Source of the DNA: Hydrogenophaga sp.
Lineage (GTDB): Bacteria > Pseudomonadota > Gammaproteobacteria > Burkholderiales > Burkholderiaceae_C
DNA length: 64,000 nucleotides
Reading direction: 5' to 3'
Assembly: GCF_019635465.1 (NCBI RefSeq)
Contig: NZ_JAHBZK010000005.1
Span: forward strand, 1 to 64,000
Part shown: one piece after another, positions 28,112 through 35,723 of the stretch
Numbering within the stretch: position 1 is the first letter of the stretch
Layout: each line of letters begins with the position of its first letter
Notes under the pieces: generated by a model
What the model saw: the letters and a program-made list of their open reading frames with translations, nothing else
What the model was told of the DNA's origin: nothing
The model's database searches: none
Program-made: the position numbers and the translations under genes

Positions 28112-29140
28112 ATGTCCACCGAAACCCCGCACCCGTTCGATGCCCTGACGCCCGACGTCGTGCTCGACGCACTCGATGCCGCCGGCCTGTATGGCGACGG
28201 CCGCCTCATCACCCTTAACAGCTACGAAAACCGCGTCTACCAGATCCCGCTGGAGACGCCGTACGAGGGGCACGATGTCGTTGTTGCCAAGTTCTACCGG
28301 CCGCAACGCTGGCACCGCGCGCAGATCGAAGAGGAACACGTCTTTGCGGCCGAATTGGCGGCCGCCGAAGTGCCCGCGGTGGCGCCGCTTTGCCCTCAAG
28401 GTCGAAGCCTGCACGAGCACCGGGGCTTTCTGTGGAGTGCGAGCCCGCGTCGCGGCGGACGCCGCCCCGAGTTGGACGATGTTGAGGTGCTGGAATGGAT
28501 CGGCCGCTTTCTGGCGCGCCTTCACACCGTGGGCGAGGCCAGACCCTTCGAACACCGCCACCGGCTGGACGTCCAGCGCTACGCACGCGAGCCGCTTCAG
28601 TGGCTGAACGACCACGACACCGTGCCCATCGAAGTGGCACGCGAATGGCGCGAAATCAGCGCCGAGGCGGTGGCCTGCGTCGAACAGCATGGCGTGCTCT
28701 CGGGAGTGCCGACGCCGGAGGGGCCGGCGTGCATCCGGCTGCATGGCGACTGCCACCCGGGCAACATCCTCTGGACGCCGGAAGGCATGCCGGGCGCGGG
28801 GCCCCACTTCGTGGATCTCGACGACGCCTGCATGGGCCCCGCGGTGCAGGACCTGTGGATGCTGCTCAGCGGTGATCGCGCGCAGCAGATCCGCCAGCTC
28901 GGGGCGCTGGTGGACGGCTACGAGCAGTTCCGTCCCTTCGATCGGCGCGAGCTGGCGCTGATCGAGCCGCTGCGCACGCTGCGTCTGATCCACTACAACG
29001 CCTGGATCGCGCGCCGCTGGGACGACCCCAGCTTTCCCCCCAGCTTTCCCTGGTTCGCCCACCCCGACCATTGGCGTGGCCAGATCCGCTTGTTGCGCGA
29101 ACAGATCGACGCCATGCAGCTGCCGCCCCTGGTGGCCTGA
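28112..29140 (+). CDS. srkA: Stress response kinase A (RdoA/YihE)
   Basis: A 342-residue protein kinase-like enzyme of the aminoglycoside phosphotransferase fold, close in length to E. coli SrkA. Motifs: NSYENRVYQI near residue 35 (glycine-loop replacement), VVAKFYRPQRW with the ATP-binding lysine, the catalytic RLHGDCHPGNILW, and the metal site FVDLDDACMGP. In E. coli it phosphorylates Ser/Thr, opposes MazEF-linked death and aids survival under envelope or oxidative stress. The ATG is 64 bases from the divergent methyltransferase gene. Confidence 0.92.
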   Translation: MSTETPHPFDALTPDVVLDALDAAGLYGDGRLITLNSYENRVYQIPLETPYEGHDVVVAKFYRPQRWHRAQIEEEHVFAAELAAAEVPAVAPLCPQGRSLHEHRGFLWSASPRRGGRRPELDDVEVLEWIGRFLARLHTVGEARPFEHRHRLDVQRYAREPLQWLNDHDTVPIEVAREWREISAEAVACVEQHGVLSGVPTPEGPACIRLHGDCHPGNILWTPEGMPGAGPHFVDLDDACMGPAVQDLWMLLSGDRAQQIRQLGALVDGYEQFRPFDRRELALIEPLRTLRLIHYNAWIARRWDDPSFPPSFPWFAHPDHWRGQIRLLREQIDAMQLPPLVA

Positions 29141-29276
29141 GCGCCGGCAATAGCCCCACCCCCATCCGGTTCTGGGGGTGGGCAGAATCGCTGGCGTGCT
29201 CCTCTCCGCACTAGCCGAGAACCTTTGGCGAGCGCACGCCCGATCGCCACAACCACAGCGGCTCAAAGGTTTCTCT

Positions 29277-29302
29277 CAATTCAATTGCACGCAATTTAAT
29301 TG
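29277..29302. promoter_or_regulatory. Two tandem OhrR operator-like boxes
   Basis: CAATT-C-AATTG (29277-29287) and CAATT-T-AATTG (29292-29302) are each perfect inverted repeats; their centres are 15 bases apart, and they end 17 bases before the ohrR ATG. The region is strongly AT-rich for this genome. AATT-rich dyads are the known binding sites of OhrR. Confidence 0.75.
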
Positions 29303-29319
29303 CTCGAAATAATACCGCC

Positions 29320-29769
29320 ATGGCTTCACCACGCCCCACCGCCGACGACCTGCTCAAGCTTGATCACCAGCTCTGCTTCGCGCTGTATTCCGCGTCGCTG
29401 GCCATGACCAAGCTCTACAAGCCCTGGCTGGAGGAACTCGGCCTCACCTACCCGCAGTACATCGCCATGCTGGCGCTGTGGGAGGAAGACGGCATGACGG
29501 TGTCCACCCTGGGCGAGCGCCTGCATCTCGACTCCGGTACGCTGACGCCCCTGCTCAAGCGCCTGGAAGCCGCCGACTACGTGGTCCGCCTGCGTGACGT
29601 CGACGACGAGCGCCGCGTGCGCATCCGCCTGACCACGGCGGGGCGACGCCTGCGCACACGCGCCGCACGCATCCCGGCCTGTGTGCTCGAAGCCACCCAA
29701 TGTTCACCGGGCGATGCCATCGCCCTGACCCAGCAGGTCCGCGCGCTGCGCGATCGGCTGGGCGAATGA
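29320..29769 (+). CDS. ohrR: Organic hydroperoxide-sensing MarR-family repressor OhrR
   Basis: A 149-residue winged-helix protein. The redox-sensing Cys is in [11 protein letters not shown] (Cys19), with Tyr36/Tyr47-type partners in [12 protein letters not shown]; Cys121 and Cys128 near the C-terminus make it the two-cysteine (Xanthomonas) class. Winged-helix segment: [20 protein letters not shown]. Oxidation by organic peroxides would lift repression of its own gene and ohr, which lies 47 bases downstream. Two inverted repeats lie just before its start. Confidence 0.93.
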   Translation: MASPRPTADDLLKLDHQLCFALYSASLAMTKLYKPWLEELGLTYPQYIAMLALWEEDGMTVSTLGERLHLDSGTLTPLLKRLEAADYVVRLRDVDDERRVRIRLTTAGRRLRTRAARIPACVLEATQCSPGDAIALTQQVRALRDRLGE

Positions 29770-29816
29770 GTTCATACCCACCCGCTGCCCCGCAGCCCAC
29801 AACCCCAGGAGGCCCC

Positions 29817-30245
29817 ATGCCCACCACCCTCGACAAAGTTCTGTACACCGCCCACGCACACACCACCGGTGGCCGCGACGGCGCTTCGCGCTCCGATGAC
29901 GGCCTGCTCGAGGTCAAGCTCTCGCCGCCGAAGGCCATGGGTGGCGCCGGCACCGGCACCAACCCGGAACAACTCTTCGCATCGGGCTACTCGGCCTGCT
30001 TCATGGGCGCGCTCAAGCATGTGGCGGGCATGAAGAAAGTGCCCGTGCCGGCGACCGCCGCCATTGACGCGGAAGTCGACATCGGCCCGGTTCCCCAGGG
30101 TTTCGGCATCGCCGTGCGCATGACCATCCACCTGCCGGGCATGGACCGCGCCGTCGCGCAGGACCTGATCGACACCGCCCACCAGGTGTGCCCCTACTCG
30201 AATGCCACCCGCGGCAACATTCCGGTCACGCTGACCCTGGGCTGA
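29817..30245 (+). CDS. ohr: Organic hydroperoxide reductase Ohr
   Basis: A 142-residue thiol peroxidase of the Ohr/OsmC family. The two catalytic cysteines are Cys61 in YSACFMGAL and Cys125 in QVCPYSNATRGN. It reduces organic and lipid hydroperoxides, using lipoylated proteins as electron donors in known cases. AGGAGG stands before the ATG and fixes the start. An intrinsic terminator follows the gene, closing the ohrR-ohr unit. Confidence 0.96.
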   Translation: MPTTLDKVLYTAHAHTTGGRDGASRSDDGLLEVKLSPPKAMGGAGTGTNPEQLFASGYSACFMGALKHVAGMKKVPVPATAAIDAEVDIGPVPQGFGIAVRMTIHLPGMDRAVAQDLIDTAHQVCPYSNATRGNIPVTLTLG

Positions 30246-30263
30246 GCAACCGGCGCCCAGGCA

Positions 30264-30287
30264 AAAGCCCGCCAGATGGCGGGCTTT
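30264..30287 (+). terminator. Intrinsic terminator after ohr
   Basis: A perfect 10-base-pair stem, AAAGCCCGCC with GGCGGGCTTT, and a 4-base loop, 19 bases after the ohr stop. The stem itself ends in TTT followed by GTTG. It may also serve the convergent lipoprotein gene, as the A/T ends are symmetrical. Confidence 0.85.
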
Positions 30288-30305
30288 GTTGCATCTGGCG
30301 GCGCT

Positions 30306-30653
30306 CTATTTGTTCTTGGGTTCGTGAATCACCGTGCTGGTGCCCACGCCAACGCCAGCGCGCACGCCGCTGTTGCCAATTTCGGTGCTGGCGCCCACGC
30401 CGGCCCCCGCGGTGACGCGCCCGGACTGGTTGACCCCCACCCCCACGCCGACCGGCCCGACGCTGGTGCCCACACCCAGGTTCACCCCATGGTTGCTGGC
30501 CCCCACACCGATCGTCACCGGCCCGACCGGTATGCCGATGCCCACGCCGACGCCCATGCTGCCGCAGCCGCTGAGCAGCAGCGCCACCAGCGCCAACAGT
30601 GCCGCCGGGGCGGCCAGGCGGCGCTGGTTGGCCACAAGGCGTGAGAGGAACAT
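30306..30653 (-). CDS. Glycine/valine-rich repeat lipoprotein, unknown function
   Basis: A 115-residue lipoprotein with hydrophobic signal and LLLSGC lipobox (Cys30). The mature part is made of short G-V/I-G repeats (GVGVGIGIPVGPVTIGVG and similar, about every 8-16 residues), then a Lys-rich end. Such alternating Gly/Val strands could form a beta structure. No functional family is recognised. It is convergent with ohr and lies 77 bases downstream of the response regulator operon on the same strand. Confidence 0.75.
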   Translation of the reverse strand: MFLSRLVANQRRLAAPAALLALVALLLSGCGSMGVGVGIGIPVGPVTIGVGASNHGVNLGVGTSVGPVGVGVGVNQSGRVTAGAGVGASTEIGNSGVRAGVGVGTSTVIHEPKNK

Positions 30654-30730
30654 GGTCAGGCTCGAGAGATCAAGAGATGCCGATTGTGAGGCCTCACATC
30701 GTCCGCAGGTTCCCGGCGCCGGGCAGGCAG

Positions 30731-31690
30731 TTACACGCCCTGCGGCTCGGCGGCCTCGATGGCGGTACTGAGCCAATCCGCGGGCGGCGCCAGCGCATCG
30801 GCGGTGCGCACCGAACACACGGCGCCATCGACGCTCAGGCGCGCCGCACCCCCCACCCAGAGCAACCAGGCCAGGCCCGCCGCGTCACCGTCGTTGACCA
30901 GAGAGCCCGGAGCGCCGCCCAGCACCTCGGTGAACGGGGTGCAATCGACCAGACGGCAGGCGCCGTCCACGACCGCGCCGCCAAGCGCTTGCGCCAGCAG
31001 CGACAGACGCTGATCGGCCGAGGGCGCCGCGGTGTTCCATCGATCCCACCAGCTGCGAACAGAGCGCACCAGGCGCACGGCCCGATCGGCCTCGGCACGC
31101 TGCAAATCGACGTGGTCCCAGTGGCGCCAGTCGACGGCCGGTGACGCGACCCCGGCGGCCAGCGCCGCGCGCACATAGGTGTGCAGCGCCGCCTCGTACC
31201 CGTCGCCGCCGAGGGATGCACCCATCAGGCACAGCTGGCCCAGGCGCTGGCCGAGCAAGCGACCCTGCTCGACCATGAGCTTCTGCCGCAGCAGGCTGTC
31301 GCGCTCGGCGCGCAACTCGGCCAGATCGAGCGCATTGCGCAGGTCGGCCCGCAGGTGCTCCAGCGTCCAGGGCTTGCTGATGTACCGATAGATTTCGCCG
31401 CTGTTGATGGCCTCGATCGCTTCGCCGATGTCGGAATAGGCCGTGGTCAGCATGCGCACCACCGTCGGGTGGTGGTCGCGCGCATGGCGCAGCAGCTCGT
31501 TGCCGCGCGCGCCGGGCATGCGCTGATCGCACACCAGCACGGCGATATCGGCACCGTTGGCATCGAGCACCGATCGCCCTTCGTCCACCGACGAGGCAGT
31601 CAGCACGGGTGCCAGCGGCCCCACCAGGCGCTCGAAGTACTTGAGCGCCATGGCCTCGTCGTCCACGTACAGGATCTTCTTGGGGTTCAC
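30731..31690 (-). CDS. phcQ: Response regulator, PhcQ-like
   Basis: A 319-residue protein. Residues 1-125 are a receiver domain: VDDE at 9-12, phospho-acceptor Asp55 in VLVCDQRMP, and Lys106 in YISKPW. A short coiled linker (LRAERDSLLRQKLMVEQGRLLGQ) joins a C-terminal domain of about 170 residues that I cannot assign; it has no helix-turn-helix that I can see. It is last in a four-gene operon that matches phcBSRQ in order. The GTG start overlaps the previous stop by four bases. In Ralstonia, PhcQ works with PhcR to control PhcA. Confidence 0.8.
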   Translation of the reverse strand: MNPKKILYVDDEAMALKYFERLVGPLAPVLTASSVDEGRSVLDANGADIAVLVCDQRMPGARGNELLRHARDHHPTVVRMLTTAYSDIGEAIEAINSGEIYRYISKPWTLEHLRADLRNALDLAELRAERDSLLRQKLMVEQGRLLGQRLGQLCLMGASLGGDGYEAALHTYVRAALAAGVASPAVDWRHWDHVDLQRAEADRAVRLVRSVRSWWDRWNTAAPSADQRLSLLAQALGGAVVDGACRLVDCTPFTEVLGGAPGSLVNDGDAAGLAWLLWVGGAARLSVDGAVCSVRTADALAPPADWLSTAIEAAEPQGV

Positions 31691-32868
31691 TTGTCGTCCT
31701 CCTGACTTATGTCGGGGAAATGCAGCACCACCGTGGCGCCTCCCCCCGGTGTGTCGCGTACCGATATGTCGCCGCCGACCGAGACCATCACCCGGCGGCA
31801 GAACAGCAAGCCCATGCCGCTGCCGCCCGACCCAGGCCGGCTGTTGACGGGCTCGCGCGTGAGGCGGTGGATGAGCTCGGGTGGGATGCCGGGCCCGTTG
31901 TCGGCCACCACCAGCGCCGGGCGCTCGGCCGAGCCGTCGGGCGACGCCAGTCGACACAGGGAGATGTCGATGGCGGGCGCGGGGTCGTTCTGCGCGGCCT
32001 GTGCCTGCAGGGCGTTCTTCACCAGCGTGCACAGCACCAGATACAACAGGTCGCGCTGGCGTGCCGGCAGCGCGAAATCGGCGCCGAGGCTGGACCGCAG
32101 CCGCTGGCGCTCGTGCTCGTGCTCGTCGAAGGGATAGTCCTGCTCGACGGCGCGCACAAGATCGCTGGCACTCAATGCCTCGACCGCTTCGGGCCGATAG
32201 GCCTCGCGGGCGGTGTTCACGAAACTGGTGACCAGCGACTGCGCGTAGTCGGCCCGCCGCTGGGCGGCCTCGATCATGCGCAAGGTATCGCCCGGCGCGG
32301 CTTGCAAGGTGTCAGCACCGGGCGCATCACCACCCGCATGCCGGTCGCGCAAGGCGGTGAGGTAGCCGCTGACGGTGGCCAAGGGCGTGCGGACCTCGTG
32401 CGCCAGAAAGCCCAGGGTCTCGCGCAGCATGGCCGCGCGGCGCTCGCCGAGCGCGCGGTCGTTGGCACGGCGGCGCGATTCGTCGCAGGCCGTACGCAGC
32501 ACCTGCCGCGTCAATGGTTCATCCAGCGGCTTTTCCAGGATGTGTTCCACGCGGCCGTGGTTGACCGCCTGCATGGCCACGTCCTTGTCGGCATAGGCCG
32601 ACATCAGCACGCGCACCACGTGCGGATGGGCCTCGCAGACCGCGGCCAGCAGATCGACGCCGTTGCGCTCGGGCATGCGGTAGTCGGTGAGCAGCACCGC
32701 CACCTCGTCGCTGCGTTCAGCCAACGAGGCCAGCGCCTCGACCACACCGCCGGCCACATGCACCGTGAACTCGTCACCGTAGCGGCGCGCGAACCACTTG
32801 CAGGCCTGCGGTTCGTCGTCGACGAAGAGCACCGCGTGCGGTCCGGAAGAAAGCGGGGGCTGGCTCAT
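31687..32868 (-). CDS. phcR: Receiver domain-histidine kinase hybrid, PhcR-like
   Basis: A 393-residue soluble protein with a reversed hybrid layout. The receiver is first (VDDE 17-19, Asp62 in LLTDYRMP, Lys113 in LEKPL), then a kinase module with His157 in LGFLAHEVRTPL, Asn285 in LVKNALQAQ, DNGPGI at 323-328 and a G2 box GSGGSGMGLL. An output made of a kinase domain is unusual and is the hallmark of PhcR. It overlaps both neighbours by four bases. Probable role: pass phosphate from the membrane sensor and alter PhcA-type regulator activity. Confidence 0.85.
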   Translation of the reverse strand: MSQPPLSSGPHAVLFVDDEPQACKWFARRYGDEFTVHVAGGVVEALASLAERSDEVAVLLTDYRMPERNGVDLLAAVCEAHPHVVRVLMSAYADKDVAMQAVNHGRVEHILEKPLDEPLTRQVLRTACDESRRRANDRALGERRAAMLRETLGFLAHEVRTPLATVSGYLTALRDRHAGGDAPGADTLQAAPGDTLRMIEAAQRRADYAQSLVTSFVNTAREAYRPEAVEALSASDLVRAVEQDYPFDEHEHERQRLRSSLGADFALPARQRDLLYLVLCTLVKNALQAQAAQNDPAPAIDISLCRLASPDGSAERPALVVADNGPGIPPELIHRLTREPVNSRPGSGGSGMGLLFCRRVMVSVGGDISVRDTPGGGATVVLHFPDISQEDDK

Positions 32869-34190
32869 ACGGGACGGGGAAGGTCGAAGCGGAATTCGGT
32901 CCAGGCGCCGGGCTGGCTGTCCACCGACAGCGTGCCACCGTGGCGCTGAATGATGCCGTAGCTGATGCTCAGGCCCAGTCCCAGGCCGCTGCCCACGTCG
33001 CGGGTGGTGAAGAAGGGTTCGAACACGCGCGCCAGGTTCTGCTCGCTGATGCCGGTGCCGTTGTCACGCACGCTCACCACCAGCCGGCTGCCTTCGATGA
33101 CCGCCTTGACCCGGATCTCGGCTTGGTCGCGACCGGCCTGGCGCACGGCATGGGCGGCATTGCTCAGCAGGTTGATGACCACGCCGATCAGCGCCGGCTC
33201 ATCGCCCAGGACGTGGGTGTCCTGGGGCAGATCCAGGTTCACCTCGACCCCTTTCAGATCGAAGCCCGCCAGCCGGATGGCCGAACGCACGGCGTTCTCC
33301 AGCAGGAAGGGCCGCAGGCTTTCGTCGCCCGGTTTCTGGTAGGCGAAGGTCTTGAGGTCGGTGACGATGTTCTGGATGCGCACCAGACCTTCACGCGCGT
33401 CATCCAGGCTTTCCTTGAGCAAGGCGTCCTGTTGCGCGGGCGGCAGTTGCCGCCCCATGTCGATGGCCATCAGGCTGAAGTTCACCGGGTTGTTGAGTTC
33501 GTGCAGCAGACCCGCCGACAGCGTGCCGATGGCCGCCATCTTCTCGCGATGTACCAGTTGCCCCTTGACCTCGGTCAGTGTCTGGTTGATGTCCACCAGC
33601 GACGCGTTCTTGACACGCACCTCGCGCTGAAGCGCGAACAGGCGCAAACGCGCCCGCTCGTTGAACCAGGTGCACACGGCCGCCGCAGCGGCCGAGAAGC
33701 CGATGAACAAGGCGTTGGTGACCACCATGCCCGTGGGCGCCAGCCCGTTGGCGTTGAGCGCGCAGGCCAGCAGGTACATGCCCAGCGTGATGACGCCGAA
33801 GCTGACCGACTCGAAAAAGCTGATCGGCAGGATGATGCCCACGGCATAGAGCGCCAGGTGCAGACCCACGAAATAGATCGACGCCGCGCCATCGGTCTGC
33901 TGGATCATCCAGGCGATCATGGCCTGCGGCAGCAGCAGCCAGATCATGGTCAGTCCGCGCACATGGCGTCGCCCGCCCGGGAAGAACAGCCAAACCAGGA
34001 TCATGGCCGTCAGCAGCGAGACCACCACCCGGGCGGCCAGAAACTGCACCCAACGATCCGGGTAGCTCGACAAGTCCAGCCCGACGCCACCGAGCACCAG
34101 GACGATGGAGGTGATGCTGCCCGCGCGGCTGTAGGTGACACGAAAGTCGGCCAGCTCCTCCTCGTAGTCCTGGGCAACCGGCGGCTTCAT
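32865..34190 (-). CDS. phcS: Membrane sensor histidine kinase, PhcS-like
   Basis: A 441-residue sensor kinase. Six hydrophobic helices fill residues ~24-176 with almost no periplasmic loop, the layout of lipid-like-signal sensors (PhcS, LqsS, CqsS types). The kinase follows: His230 in SAGLLHELNNP, Asn344 in LLSNAAHAV, DNGTGI at 376-381, GSGLGLGLS at 400-408. It would detect a membrane-permeable hydroxy-fatty-acid ester. Overlaps the methyltransferase gene by four bases, so synthase and sensor are coupled in translation. Confidence 0.87.
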   Translation of the reverse strand: MKPPVAQDYEEELADFRVTYSRAGSITSIVLVLGGVGLDLSSYPDRWVQFLAARVVVSLLTAMILVWLFFPGGRRHVRGLTMIWLLLPQAMIAWMIQQTDGAASIYFVGLHLALYAVGIILPISFFESVSFGVITLGMYLLACALNANGLAPTGMVVTNALFIGFSAAAAAVCTWFNERARLRLFALQREVRVKNASLVDINQTLTEVKGQLVHREKMAAIGTLSAGLLHELNNPVNFSLMAIDMGRQLPPAQQDALLKESLDDAREGLVRIQNIVTDLKTFAYQKPGDESLRPFLLENAVRSAIRLAGFDLKGVEVNLDLPQDTHVLGDEPALIGVVINLLSNAAHAVRQAGRDQAEIRVKAVIEGSRLVVSVRDNGTGISEQNLARVFEPFFTTRDVGSGLGLGLSISYGIIQRHGGTLSVDSQPGAWTEFRFDLPRPV

Positions 34191-35623
34191 GGGCTGCGCT
34201 CGGCAACGCTGGTCACGGGGCTGGCCACCGGTGCGCCGAACTCGGCGAACAGGTTGACGCCGGTGTCATCGGTGTAGAGCCGGATCGGCCCCCGCGTCTC
34301 GGGCACGATGGCACGCATCTGCGCCTCGTCGCGGTAGATGAGGTGCCACTCCAGCAAATGCTCCATGCCGAAACGCTCGGGGTTGCCGGCGTGCACGTTG
34401 GTCACCATGACGCGCGCGCCCGGGTTGCAGCGAAACAGGAAGTAGCGCATCAGCCGGTTGCACACCCTATCCGACAGGTAGTCGAACAGCCCGGCGCAAT
34501 AGACGATGTCCTCGCCCTCGCCCGGCGCCGGTGGGTCCTGGCGCGCGGGGCGCTTGAGCAGGTCGTGCACCGACTCGTGCACGTACTCGACCGACACGCT
34601 GCGCCCGTGTTGCCGCGAGGTTTCCTCGATCCGGGCACGGGTGTAGTCGAGCGTCTCCCGGCTGAAGTCGACCAGGGTGATGTGCAGGCGAGACAGGTCA
34701 CGCCCGCTCTCGATGAGCCGTTGCAGTTCGACCGCCGGGCCGCAGCCGACATTGAGCACCCGCACGACGCGCCCGTCCTGCTCGGCGGCGTCGATCGCCT
34801 TGGTGAGGAAGTCCACCAGGATGTCGATGCGGTTGCGGTGCGCCTGCGCCACCGCAGCGCGCAGGAACATGGCGTTGACGATCTGGAAGTAAGTGCTGTT
34901 GCCTTGGCGCGGGTCGCCCAGGATCTGGTTGACCATCTCGTAGTCACCGGCGTAGCCCAGGGGTTTGGCAAAGGTGCGCCAGACAAACGGCGCGCGCAAC
35001 AGCAGGGGGTGCAAGGCACCTTGCGCGAAGGCACGGTGCAAGGGTGCGTCCTCTTCGGGCAGGCCGGCGGCCTCGGCCTCAAGGCGCACCAGAAACTCCT
35101 TGCCCTTGACCATCAAGGGCTCGGCCATGGCCACGAAGACCTCATCGGAGAGCCGGCCGTCCGGCCCTTTGGGCAGCGACTCGATCAGATCGGCCTGGTC
35201 CACCCAGCGCGCCGTCTCGGCCAGAAAGGCGCGGAACTCGCTGATGGCCACCTGGTAGCTGTGGCGCACCTTGAAGCGCTCTTGCCAATCCTCAACGAAA
35301 CGCTGGGCTTCGTCGCGCACCTGCTCGACATGGCCACGCACCGCATTGAGGTCGGACCACTCGTCGATGAGGGCCACCGACACCACAGCCATGAGGCCGG
35401 TGTTGACCATGCCGACCACCACCGCCTTGCCCTTGTACAGCGCCTGCTCGCCCGAGCGGATGGTCAGCTCGTTGAGCACCTCGCTGACCTGCACGATGGA
35501 GTACGGGTTGTAGATCTCCATCACCAGTGAGCGCCGCTGCACACTGGTCAGCGTGCCGCGAGCGGACTCTCCCTGGCTGTTGCGAAACGAGACGGCAGGA
35601 TCGTAGGGGCGCTGGAAGTGCAC
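34187..35623 (-). CDS. phcB: Methyltransferase, PhcB-like hydroxy-fatty-acid methyl ester synthase
   Basis: A 478-residue protein. Residues ~10-90 resemble a degenerate PilZ-like barrel (MEIYNPYSIVQVSEVL, YKGKAVVVGMVNTGL). A helical middle follows, then a SAM-dependent methyltransferase domain with motif I VLNVGCGPAVEL at 289-300 and VDFSRETLDYTRARI. In Ralstonia, PhcB methylates 3-hydroxy fatty acids to form the signals 3-OH PAME or 3-OH MAME. Homology to the EF synthesis protein family is by recognition. The first codon is GTG and its ribosome site is weak. Gene lies 100 bases downstream of htpG. Confidence 0.8.
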   Translation of the reverse strand: MHFQRPYDPAVSFRNSQGESARGTLTSVQRRSLVMEIYNPYSIVQVSEVLNELTIRSGEQALYKGKAVVVGMVNTGLMAVVSVALIDEWSDLNAVRGHVEQVRDEAQRFVEDWQERFKVRHSYQVAISEFRAFLAETARWVDQADLIESLPKGPDGRLSDEVFVAMAEPLMVKGKEFLVRLEAEAAGLPEEDAPLHRAFAQGALHPLLLRAPFVWRTFAKPLGYAGDYEMVNQILGDPRQGNSTYFQIVNAMFLRAAVAQAHRNRIDILVDFLTKAIDAAEQDGRVVRVLNVGCGPAVELQRLIESGRDLSRLHITLVDFSRETLDYTRARIEETSRQHGRSVSVEYVHESVHDLLKRPARQDPPAPGEGEDIVYCAGLFDYLSDRVCNRLMRYFLFRCNPGARVMVTNVHAGNPERFGMEHLLEWHLIYRDEAQMRAIVPETRGPIRLYTDDTGVNLFAEFGAPVASPVTSVAERSP

Positions 35624-35643
35624 GGCGAATGGTGGTGATCGGC

Positions 35644-35660
35644 GTCTTCAGGCGGAAGAC
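35644..35660. promoter_or_regulatory. Inverted repeat just upstream of the phcB-like gene
   Basis: GTCTTC (35644-35649), five bases, GAAGAC (35655-35660): a perfect 6-5-6 dyad 21 bases before the start codon on the minus strand. It may be an operator or an mRNA hairpin near the ribosome site. No other known motif was seen in the 100-base spacer; TGAACA and TACACT 18 bases apart could be a weak promoter. Confidence 0.4.
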
Positions 35661-35723
35661 CCCGCACTGGACTTATCCGCCGAGTGTAGTGAAGGCTCTG
35701 GACATTTGTTCAGGGTTCAACAG

